A DNA stretch of 8,173 nt from Bermanella sp051277445. GTDB lineage: Bacteria; Pseudomonadota; Gammaproteobacteria; Pseudomonadales; Oceanobacteraceae. Within the stretch, counting starts at the first letter, position 1. Each line of letters starts with the position of its first letter. The notes under the pieces were generated by a model. That model worked only from the letters and a program-made list of their open reading frames with translations, ran no database searches and was not told the DNA's origin. The position numbers and the translations under genes were made by a program. Shown in pieces: positions 1 through 5,298 of this stretch. The DNA lies in NCBI GenBank assembly GCA_051277445.1, contig JBNMQC010000107.1, positions 1 through 8,173 on the forward strand, read 5' to 3'.

Positions 1-555
1 AAGGGCCAAGTTTTGCTGGCCTCGTTTAATGGCCCCTTTCGCCATATCAATATTCACAACCGAATTCGCCCCGCCAGCGGCGGCTGCAATTCCAAGACTG
101 CAGGTGTAAGAGAACAAATTGAGCACGGCTTTATCTTGAGCGTGCTCACGCAACCACTGGCGGCCGTTACGCATGTCTAGAAACAAACCGCTATTTTGAT
201 TTCGCCCTAGATTCACCCAGTAAGATAATCCTGCCTCAGTGACTTTAAAGTCCGTATCTAAATAAGAATCTGTCCCAAAGAAAACTTCTACTGGGTTTCC
301 CTTCTCATAGCGGCGCTGAATATAAATGGCTTCTAACCCCAGCGCAGCGCATTGCGATTTAACTGCTGTAAGCCATTGCTGCAACTCTGCCTCATCCATC
401 TGCTGATAAATGATGACCCAAAGCACCGGTGGGTAAACCTCTATGTTGACCTGTTCCCATCCTTTAAACAGTCCTCCTCGGCCATGAAACAGCCTCTGTG
501 CATCATCACAGGGCAGATTTTGTAGGATCGAATCTAAATTTAATTTTTTTTGCAT
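1..555 (-). CDS. RlmI-like class I SAM-dependent methyltransferase, N-terminal part (cut by window edge)
   Basis: Only the first 185 codons are in the window; the reading frame stays open to position 1, so the C-terminus is missing. The start is the ATG at 555-553, preceded by AAGGA about 4 bases upstream. Residues 22-28 read LFHGRGG, which I recognise from short relatives of the 23S rRNA cytosine methyltransferase RlmI (Methyltrans_SAM family). The SAM-binding fold starts near residue 140: a motif-I-like strand and turn (LNLFSYTCSLG, about 143-153) is followed by a second strand ending in NIDMAK, whose Asp should bind the SAM ribose. The catalytic C-terminal part lies outside the window, so substrate (rRNA or other) cannot be judged. 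There is no RlmI-type PUA domain before the Rossmann fold that I can identify. The gene is divergent from the small gene at 620. Family call is confident, exact function is not. Confidence 0.82.
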   Translation of the reverse strand, partial: MQKKLNLDSILQNLPCDDAQRLFHGRGGLFKGWEQVNIEVYPPVLWVIIYQQMDEAELQQWLTAVKSQCAALGLEAIYIQRRYEKGNPVEVFFGTDSYLDTDFKVTEAGLSYWVNLGRNQNSGLFLDMRNGRQWLREHAQDKAVLNLFSYTCSLGIAAAAGGANSVVNIDMAKGAIKRGQQNLAL

Positions 556-560
556 AAAAT

Positions 561-573
561 CCTTGGCTCAAGG
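561..573 (-). promoter_or_regulatory. Hairpin overlapping the methyltransferase Shine-Dalgarno sequence
   Basis: In the minus-strand transcript the leader just before the ATG reads CCTTG-AGC-CAAGG-ATTTT-ATG. The two 5-base arms are perfectly complementary with a 3-base loop. The right arm plus the next A is the only SD-like sequence (AAGGA). If the hairpin forms, the ribosome site would be partly closed. The pairing is seen directly; any effect on translation is inference. Confidence 0.35.
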
Positions 574-592
574 CGGCGCCTATTACTATACT
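563..592 (+). promoter_or_regulatory. Sigma70-type promoter of the small gene at 620
   Basis: TTGGCT (563-568) is a 4/6 match to the -35 consensus, followed after 18 bp by TATACT (587-592), a 5/6 match to the -10. This predicts transcription from about 599 and a leader of about 20 bases containing AAGGGG. The spacer holds a perfect odd palindrome AGGCG-G-CGCCT (571-581) that could be an operator. The placement also argues against translation starting at the in-frame TTG at 563, because that TTG is part of the -35 box. Confidence 0.5.
585..590 (-). promoter_or_regulatory. Candidate -10 element for the methyltransferase gene
   Basis: On the minus strand, positions 590-585 read TATAGT, a 5/6 match to the -10 consensus. 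It overlaps by 4 bp the plus-strand -10 (587-592). A start near 578 would give a leader of about 23 bases. I see no good -35 at normal spacing, so this would be a weak or activator-dependent promoter. Confidence 0.3.
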
Positions 593-619
593 GATATTAC
601 ATGTTTAAGGGGTGACGTT

Positions 620-772
620 ATGAAGAACTCAACCACGACACAAGCAGCGCAAGCGAATCAAGATGTGATGCACGGCGCGGCTATCATTGATGAAAAAGGC
701 AAAGAAACACCCATTACTGAAGAGATGATACAAAAAGCCTTAAAGAAAATCCTACAAGCCTCTCAATCGTAA
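620..772 (+). CDS. Small 50-residue protein, resembles PA1571 family (function unknown)
   Basis: This short gene encodes 50 residues from the ATG at 620. That start is chosen because AAGGGG lies 7 bases upstream and a promoter is placed just before it; an in-frame TTG at 563 falls inside the -35 box. The N-terminal 15 residues are polar, rich in Ser/Thr/Gln/Ala and probably disordered. The rest is a conserved-looking core: a short hydrophobic stretch (GAAIID, 19-24), then GKETPITEEMIQKAL (27-41), which looks like a turn followed by an amphipathic helix. From memory this core resembles the small PA1571-type proteins of pseudomonads (a residue pair such as D-G/E-K, then PITE-MIQ); I could not run a search. 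No Cys, no membrane segment and no signal peptide are seen. With its own promoter and terminator the gene appears monocistronic. The role is unknown. Confidence 0.78.
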   Translation: MKNSTTTQAAQANQDVMHGAAIIDEKGKETPITEEMIQKALKKILQASQS

Positions 773-798
773 GGCGTTTTGTAGAGAACGAAGACACC

Positions 799-823
799 AA
801 AAACAGCCATGAGCTGTTTTTTT
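799..823. terminator. Rho-independent terminator shared by two convergent transcripts
   Basis: A 9-bp stem AAAAACAGC (799-807) pairs with GCTGTTTTT (813-821) around a 5-base loop CATGA, and is followed by a run of seven T (817-823) on the plus strand. On the minus strand the same hairpin ends in five T. It therefore can stop the small gene coming from the left and the operon ending with pdxB at 852 coming from the right. The GC part of the stem is only CAGC, so strength is moderate. Confidence 0.8.
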
Positions 824-851
824 ATGCCTGTCATTTAAACAAACGTCTGAC

Positions 852-1985
852 TTACTGCTTCACCCTAACGCCCAAGGCCTGCAGCCAGACAGGATGTGAC
901 AAGCGCTTACCAGAAACAACCTGACACGTCAGATCCCGCCTTAACGGGTAGTCTTTACGCAAGCGATCAAAGGCTTTCGATTTTTGCTCATCGCTTAGAC
1001 CTAATAAGCTCATCATTCTAAAGTGATCATCGCGCACATCATAAGCATTACGTATCACCTGCTTAAGCACATACGCCGTATCGGCCTCTTGGCTAAAACT
1101 TAATTTACGCACCGGGGCCTCAGATATTAACTGAGCCAGTTTTAAGCGCTTCGGTAAGGCCAAAGCATCGCACAAGGCGTCATAGATCATAGCCGTGCCG
1201 CCATATTTGCCGTCTAGACTGTATCCGGCAATGTGAGGGGTAGCTATCAAGCAAGCTTGTATTAGCTCATCACTCGGAGACGGCTCTTGTTCATACACAT
1301 CTAAAATGGCATTGAATTGAGGACGGTTCTTTAAGTGCGCCAAAAGTGCCTCATTATCCACCACCGCACCACGGCAACTGTTAATTAAACAAGCGTCTTC
1401 TTTCATACTCGCAAGCCGGTTTTTATCTACCAAATGGTAGGTAGCATGTTCGCCATCTCGGGTGATCGGTGTATGCACACTCACAACGTCTTGCTGCCAA
1501 ACGGCTTGTTTGTTTTGATCACTGCTAAACTCAACGACATTTGGGTCATAGGCGATCGCCTCAACACCTAGGGCTTTTAGCGTGTCATAGAGAAGCCCAC
1601 CCACATTGCCGGCGCCCACAATACCCACCGACAAGGATTGCCAGTTCTTCTGGTTACGTTCTTGTAACACCAGCAAGCAACTGAGCACATAGTCCACTAC
1701 CGCTTTTGCATTGCAGCCTGGGGCGTTGGCATATTGAATGTTTTGCTGCTCAAGATAGCCCGTATCGAGGTGGTCAGTGCCGATGGTGCATGTGCCAACA
1801 AACTTAACGCGGCTGCCAGCTAATAAGCCTTCGTTTACTTGAGTAATAGAGCGAATTAATAATATATCCGCGTCTTTCACTTGCTCTGCAGACATCTCGC
1901 GCCCAGGCAAGCTGACCAGCTCTTGGCACATATCACTAAAAAAAGCATCCAATAGTGGGATGTTCTCATCTGCAACGATTTTCAT
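852..1985 (-). CDS. pdxB: Erythronate-4-phosphate dehydrogenase PdxB
   Basis: PdxB oxidises 4-phospho-D-erythronate to 2-oxo-3-hydroxy-4-phosphobutanoate, the second step of the DXP-dependent pathway to pyridoxal phosphate, in the cytoplasm. The 377 residues match the usual length. The fold is that of D-2-hydroxyacid dehydrogenases: an N-terminal substrate domain (ADENIP at 5-10), the nucleotide-binding motif GIVGAGNVG (121-129), and the expected catalytic residues Arg205 (in NSCRG), Glu234 (in YEQEP) and His251 (in ATPHIAGYS). Residues from about 280 form the PdxB-specific C-terminal dimerisation region, which ordinary family members lack. The ATG at 1985 overlaps the stop codon of the upstream exonuclease gene as ATGA, and no strong SD is visible, so translational coupling is likely. 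It is the last gene of the operon, 29 bp before the shared terminator. No key residue is missing. Confidence 0.96.
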   Translation of the reverse strand: MKIVADENIPLLDAFFSDMCQELVSLPGREMSAEQVKDADILLIRSITQVNEGLLAGSRVKFVGTCTIGTDHLDTGYLEQQNIQYANAPGCNAKAVVDYVLSCLLVLQERNQKNWQSLSVGIVGAGNVGGLLYDTLKALGVEAIAYDPNVVEFSSDQNKQAVWQQDVVSVHTPITRDGEHATYHLVDKNRLASMKEDACLINSCRGAVVDNEALLAHLKNRPQFNAILDVYEQEPSPSDELIQACLIATPHIAGYSLDGKYGGTAMIYDALCDALALPKRLKLAQLISEAPVRKLSFSQEADTAYVLKQVIRNAYDVRDDHFRMMSLLGLSDEQKSKAFDRLRKDYPLRRDLTCQVVSGKRLSHPVWLQALGVRVKQ

Positions 1986-2860
1986 ATATACAATCCGGCT
2001 AGGGTCTCTAGGGCTTTTTTCATAGGCCGATGAATGCCCAGTTCTTGCGTTAGGGCATCAATAAATAGGTAATTGTCTTGGTTAAATGCCAAGGGTGCAA
2101 GGCTCACGGGGATATCTTTACGTAAGCGTGTAAGCTGCTGATTCAAACCCAAACGTGGCTTGTTTTCTAGTAAGGCAGTTTGAATGCGCTTTGCCCCTCG
2201 AACCGGTAAGACGTCACCAGCATCAATGGCTGCGTATACCTGCGATGCACTGCCATAATGATGTAATAAGCAGGTGGCGGTTTTAACGCCGACACCCGGT
2301 ACGCCCTCGATGTTATCGCTGGCGTCCCCCACTAAAGATAAAAAGTCCACAATTTGCTCAGGCTTTAAGCCCACTTCTGTCATCAAACGCGCTTCATCCC
2401 AAACAGAGCCATTGGCACTGTCTTGCATTGTGACATTGGGTGCGAGTAGTTGGCGTAAATCTTTATCACGAGAATGAATGGTCACCTGAGCGTCACTTAA
2501 AGGATCAATGCAACTGGCAATATAATCATCGGCTTCAAACTCGTCGCCTGCCAGCACCATAAAGCCCATATGTTCACAAAACGACTTCAACAAGCTCAAC
2601 TGATAAATAATGTCTTCACTGGGCAGTGCGCGATTAGCTTTATATTCAGGGTCTAGGTCATGGCGAAAGCAAGAACCCAAGCTTTCATCAAACGCAGCGA
2701 CGGTCACATGGGCGTGAAAGAACGCTGGCTGAACCAGCCAGCGTAAGCTCGCTAATAATGGGTACACCTCCCAGCCTTCGTCATTAACAATACTTGGCCC
2801 AGGTGCAAAGTAGTAGCGAAAAAATACAGCGGAAATATCGATAAGGTGGGCTTGTTTCAA
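1982..2860 (-). CDS. xni: 5'-3' exonuclease / flap endonuclease, Xni-PolI N-terminal type
   Basis: This is a stand-alone relative of the 5' nuclease domain of DNA polymerase I (FEN family), expected to cut 5' flaps or degrade 5' ends during replication and repair. Visible family features are Asp8 in the first strand, Asp58 with Arg66 and YKANR (73-77), the acidic cluster E109/D111/D112, SRDKD with D132 and D134, and the helix-3-turn-helix region GDASDNIEGVPGVGVKTA (178-195) with D179 and D182. All acidic ligands of both metal sites therefore appear present. At 292 residues it is longer than E. coli ExoIX (about 250). Translation starts at TTG: an in-frame stop lies 9 bases upstream, the first Met inside is far downstream, and Asp8 needs this start. 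AAGAG lies about 8 bases before it. The gap to the upstream gene is 9 bp. The xni name is by family only; it could equally be labelled a 5'-3' exonuclease. Confidence 0.85.
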   Translation of the reverse strand: MKQAHLIDISAVFFRYYFAPGPSIVNDEGWEVYPLLASLRWLVQPAFFHAHVTVAAFDESLGSCFRHDLDPEYKANRALPSEDIIYQLSLLKSFCEHMGFMVLAGDEFEADDYIASCIDPLSDAQVTIHSRDKDLRQLLAPNVTMQDSANGSVWDEARLMTEVGLKPEQIVDFLSLVGDASDNIEGVPGVGVKTATCLLHHYGSASQVYAAIDAGDVLPVRGAKRIQTALLENKPRLGLNQQLTRLRKDIPVSLAPLAFNQDNYLFIDALTQELGIHRPMKKALETLAGLYI

Positions 2861-2869
2861 GACGAACTC

Positions 2870-3277
2870 TTAAGGGGTATGAAATGGAATAATCGTATCT
2901 TCTATGGTTATGGTGTCAGGCGGTTGAGGAAACAAATACACATCTTCTACGCGACTGCCTTTAGGGAACATCAGGTGGCCGTCGTCAAAGCGCAAAGGAA
3001 ACTCAGTGCTTGGATAGTACCAACCTAATACCGTTTGTTGACGAAAAATAACCAGCCAACGAATCGGCAGATAATCATCCCCTACTCGCTCTAACCCCAC
3101 CACAGACAGGTCTTGGCTTTTCCCAAAATAATATACACTGACAAGCTGGCTGCCATCCCCCAACAAGGCTGGGGTTTGTTGGCGTATTAAATCATGAGCC
3201 TGCTCAGCATTTAAGGCAAAACTGAATACGCTTTGAAACATTAAAATACAAGTTAACAGCGTCCTTGCCGTCATCAT
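2870..3277 (-). CDS. Small exported protein of unknown function
   Basis: I do not recognise this 135-residue protein. It starts with a clear Sec signal peptide: Met-Met-Thr-Ala-Arg, a hydrophobic stretch from about 6 to 20, and a likely signal peptidase I site after SFA (residue 21), leaving a mature protein of about 114 residues in the periplasm or outside. No Cys is placed as in a lipoprotein lipobox. The mature part alternates hydrophobic and charged residues with many aromatic positions (VYYFG, RWLVIF, LGWYYP, DVYLFP), suggesting a small beta-rich domain. Two Met codons lie in tandem (3277 and 3274); AAGGA sits 6 bases before the first. The gene starts 3 bp after the stop of rhlB and ends 9 bp before the exonuclease, so it is inside the operon. 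Nothing here points to a shared pathway with its neighbours. Confidence 0.82.
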   Translation of the reverse strand: MMTARTLLTCILMFQSVFSFALNAEQAHDLIRQQTPALLGDGSQLVSVYYFGKSQDLSVVGLERVGDDYLPIRWLVIFRQQTVLGWYYPSTEFPLRFDDGHLMFPKGSRVEDVYLFPQPPDTITIEDTIIPFHTP

Positions 3278-3280
3278 GGA

Positions 3281-4615
3281 TTATCCTTTTGGTACAGGTT
3301 CCGTTACGATTTTTTTACCTAGATAGGTTTCTAAGTCCATGAGTCCATAGGCTTCATATTCATCAATAAATGTAATCGCCATACCTGAGGCACCCGCACG
3401 TCCGGTGCGGCCAATGCGGTGAACATAGTCTTCTGGATCATCTGGTAGGTTGTAATTAAATACGTGAGTAATGCCATCCACGTGAATACCACGCCCTGCC
3501 ACATCGGTGGCCACGAGTACCGTGTTGTCTTGACTCTTAAAGCGCTCTAAGGTCTTTACGCGCTTTTGCTGGGCCACTTCACCGCTTAGTAGCATGGCTT
3601 TGATACCCATTTTATTTAAGCGGTCTGCAAGGTCACGGGAGGTATCGCGACGGTTCGCAAAAATAATGGCTTTACCTGTGGTGGCTTCATTTAAAAAGTT
3701 GACCAACACCTGATCTTTTTCGGTTTCTTGCAAGCTATAAAAGCGTTGGTCAACGGTTTCGGTGGCAACGGATTCAGGCTCAATCTCAATTTGCTGAGGT
3801 TTGTAGGTCCAGCTTTCACTTAACGCCACAACATCATATGGATAGGTGGCACTGAAAAGTTGAGTTTGACGGATATCTTTTTCAGGGGTGGCGCGAATAA
3901 TACGCTTTAAGTCAGGAATGAAGCCCATGTCTAACATGCGGTCCGCTTCATCAATCACCAGTAGTTCAACCTGATCAAGAAACAGAACTTTTTGTTGTAA
4001 GAAATCCAATAAGCGGCCTGGTGTTGCCACCACAATATCGACAACGGTATTGAGCTGTTCTTTTTGTTTGTCGTAATCCACACCACCAACCACGGTCACT
4101 ACATTAACATCGGTGTATTTAGATAAACCTTCTGCGTCCTTGGCTATTTGCATGGCCAACTCACGAGTCGGTGCAATCACAAGGGCACGAGGCTCACTGG
4201 CATAACGCTCACTTGGGGCAGTAGTCAGTAATTTTTGCAATACGGTAATTAAAAATGCGGCTGTTTTACCAGTACCGGTTTGCGCTTTACCTATGATGTC
4301 ATGGCCGGCAAGGGTTAATGGTAAAGATGCGGCTTGAATTGGGCTGGCGTATTGGAAGCCCAAATCAAAGATGCCATGCATAATGCGTTCATCTAAATTT
4401 AAGTCATGAAAACGCGTTTTGCCTTCAGCAGGCTCAACATGAAATTGCTTAGGATCCCAAGCAACAACCGGTTTTTTCTTAGGTGCGGCTTTTGTTTTGG
4501 CAGAAGGTTTAGATGGTTTTTTATTATTCGATGAAGGCGACGCTTTCTTCGGCGTATTCGTCGGTTTAACTGGCTGTGATTTATTAAATAATTTTTTAAT
4601 CAATCCAATTGGCAT
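3281..4615 (-). CDS. rhlB: DEAD-box ATP-dependent RNA helicase RhlB
   Basis: This is a DEAD-box RNA helicase that unwinds RNA secondary structure; RhlB of enterobacteria works in the RNA degradosome. All motifs are intact: Q motif ending SPIQ (91-94), Walker A AQTGTGKT (111-118), PTREL (149-153), ATPGR (197-201), DEAD (222-225), SAT (255-257), ATDVAGRGIH (369-378) and HRIGRTGRAG (399-408). The helicase core resembles pseudomonad RhlB closely (for example ERYASEPRALVIAPTREL and VASETV-like segments). Residues 12-50 form a Lys/Pro/Ser-rich, probably disordered extension. The protein ends soon after the core, without the Arg-rich C-terminal tail of E. coli RhlB. The ATG at 4615 follows the epmC stop codon with no gap (TAAATG), and GGGA lies upstream within epmC. 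RhlE or another paralogue is a less likely alternative. Confidence 0.9.
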   Translation of the reverse strand: MPIGLIKKLFNKSQPVKPTNTPKKASPSSNNKKPSKPSAKTKAAPKKKPVVAWDPKQFHVEPAEGKTRFHDLNLDERIMHGIFDLGFQYASPIQAASLPLTLAGHDIIGKAQTGTGKTAAFLITVLQKLLTTAPSERYASEPRALVIAPTRELAMQIAKDAEGLSKYTDVNVVTVVGGVDYDKQKEQLNTVVDIVVATPGRLLDFLQQKVLFLDQVELLVIDEADRMLDMGFIPDLKRIIRATPEKDIRQTQLFSATYPYDVVALSESWTYKPQQIEIEPESVATETVDQRFYSLQETEKDQVLVNFLNEATTGKAIIFANRRDTSRDLADRLNKMGIKAMLLSGEVAQQKRVKTLERFKSQDNTVLVATDVAGRGIHVDGITHVFNYNLPDDPEDYVHRIGRTGRAGASGMAITFIDEYEAYGLMDLETYLGKKIVTEPVPKG

Positions 4616-5161
4616 TTATAAGGCTTCCCGTTTAAATTCTGATGCGTTCAGTGGCTTATCGCTACGAAAATGGGCGATCAATGCATCACTGAACTGTTTT
4701 GCCCGATCAGGCAAACCGTTATGCAAGTACTCATGTACTTGCTGATATATATTGTCTTTAAAGACGTTTGCCGATTGCTCAATATAATGCGGATCGCCAC
4801 TTAAATTGTCGATACTGACATTAAATCTGAAATCAGCACTGCGGCTGAATATCCACTCAAGCGCCTGAGGTTTTATCTCTACTTTTTCAAACTCAGCTTG
4901 TTGCTCAGCTGTACGGCCATCGGGATTATACCAATAACCAAAATCCACTAAGGTACGACGCTGCTCGCCAGCAATGCACCAATGACTGATTTCATGCAAC
5001 GCACTGGCAAAATAACCATGGGCAAAAATCACTCTATCCCAAGGATAATACGGACTTCTTGGGATATAAACAGGCTCATGCGCGCCTCGAACCAACTCTG
5101 TATTGAGCGTTTGTTTAAAACATTGGTTAAATATTTGAATGGCGGTCGAGCAATGGTACAT
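4616..5161 (-). CDS. epmC: Elongation factor P hydroxylase EpmC
   Basis: EpmC (formerly YfcM) hydroxylates the beta-lysylated lysine of elongation factor P, the last step after EpmB (lysine 2,3-aminomutase) and EpmA (ligase). The 181 residues match the family length (about 182). Typical segments are visible: IFNQCF (10-15), EPVYIPR (29-35), VIFAHGYFASALHEISHWCIAG (44-65) with a metal-binding HExxH at 56-60, RRTLVDFGYWYNPDGR (68-83), and FEKVEIKPQALEW (91-103) with an acidic residue at 95 likely to complete the metal site. The ATG at 5161 gives the family N-terminus; the SD before it (AAGAA) is weak. It is the first gene of the five-gene operon and is divergent from the MATE gene. Its substrate EF-P and the partners EpmA and EpmB are not in this window. 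Confidence 0.94.
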   Translation of the reverse strand: MYHCSTAIQIFNQCFKQTLNTELVRGAHEPVYIPRSPYYPWDRVIFAHGYFASALHEISHWCIAGEQRRTLVDFGYWYNPDGRTAEQQAEFEKVEIKPQALEWIFSRSADFRFNVSIDNLSGDPHYIEQSANVFKDNIYQQVHEYLHNGLPDRAKQFSDALIAHFRSDKPLNASEFKREAL

Positions 5162-5192
5162 AGGTTTTCTTACAACATCGGTGCTGGTCTGC

Positions 5193-5201
5193 TTTATACC
5201 A
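5193..5201 (-). promoter_or_regulatory. Extended -10 promoter of the epmC-rhlB-xni-pdxB operon
   Basis: Reading the minus strand, positions 5201-5193 give TGGTATAAA: a TGn extension followed by TATAAA (5/6 match to the -10). It predicts a start near 5186 and a leader of about 25 bases before the epmC ATG. No good -35 hexamer lies at 16-18 bp, which an extended -10 can tolerate. The element lies within an inverted repeat CTGGT (5184-5188) / ACCAG (5198-5202). Confidence 0.45.
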
Positions 5202-5238
5202 GTTATGGCCGATACCTACCAGTTGCAAACTATTAGCA

Positions 5239-5266
5239 TTGCATTTCAGAGTGAAATCACGATACT
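5239..5266 (+). promoter_or_regulatory. Candidate promoter of the MATE transporter gene
   Basis: TTGCAT (5239-5244) and GATACT (5261-5266) are separated by 16 bp; each is only a partial match to the sigma70 consensus (3/6 and 4/6). Transcription would begin near 5273, about 26 bases before the ATG at 5299. This would exclude the longer frame opening at the TTG at 5239. Confidence 0.28.
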
Positions 5267-5298
5267 TAGGCGTTTTTTTACTAGGGAAAATCGGCAAT

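Noticed and set aside
544..551. Run of eight T (eight A in the message) at codons 2-5 of the methyltransferase, as a phase-variation tract
   Set aside because: Eight bases is short, the AAA-AAA codons are ordinary for Lys-Lys, and nothing else suggests phase variation.
563..619. Longer N-terminus for the small gene, starting at TTG 563
   Set aside because: The TTG lies in the likely -35 box, has no SD, and the added residues look unlike coding sequence. The ATG at 620 has a good SD.
4497..4745. Plus-strand open frame across the epmC/rhlB junction
   Set aside because: It is antisense to two well-supported genes, crosses their boundary, and shows no SD or family features.
5239..5298. Extension of the MATE protein by 20 residues from TTG 5239 (or GTG 5251)
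   Set aside because: The NorM family N-terminus fits the ATG at 5299, and the added segment overlaps the likely promoter.
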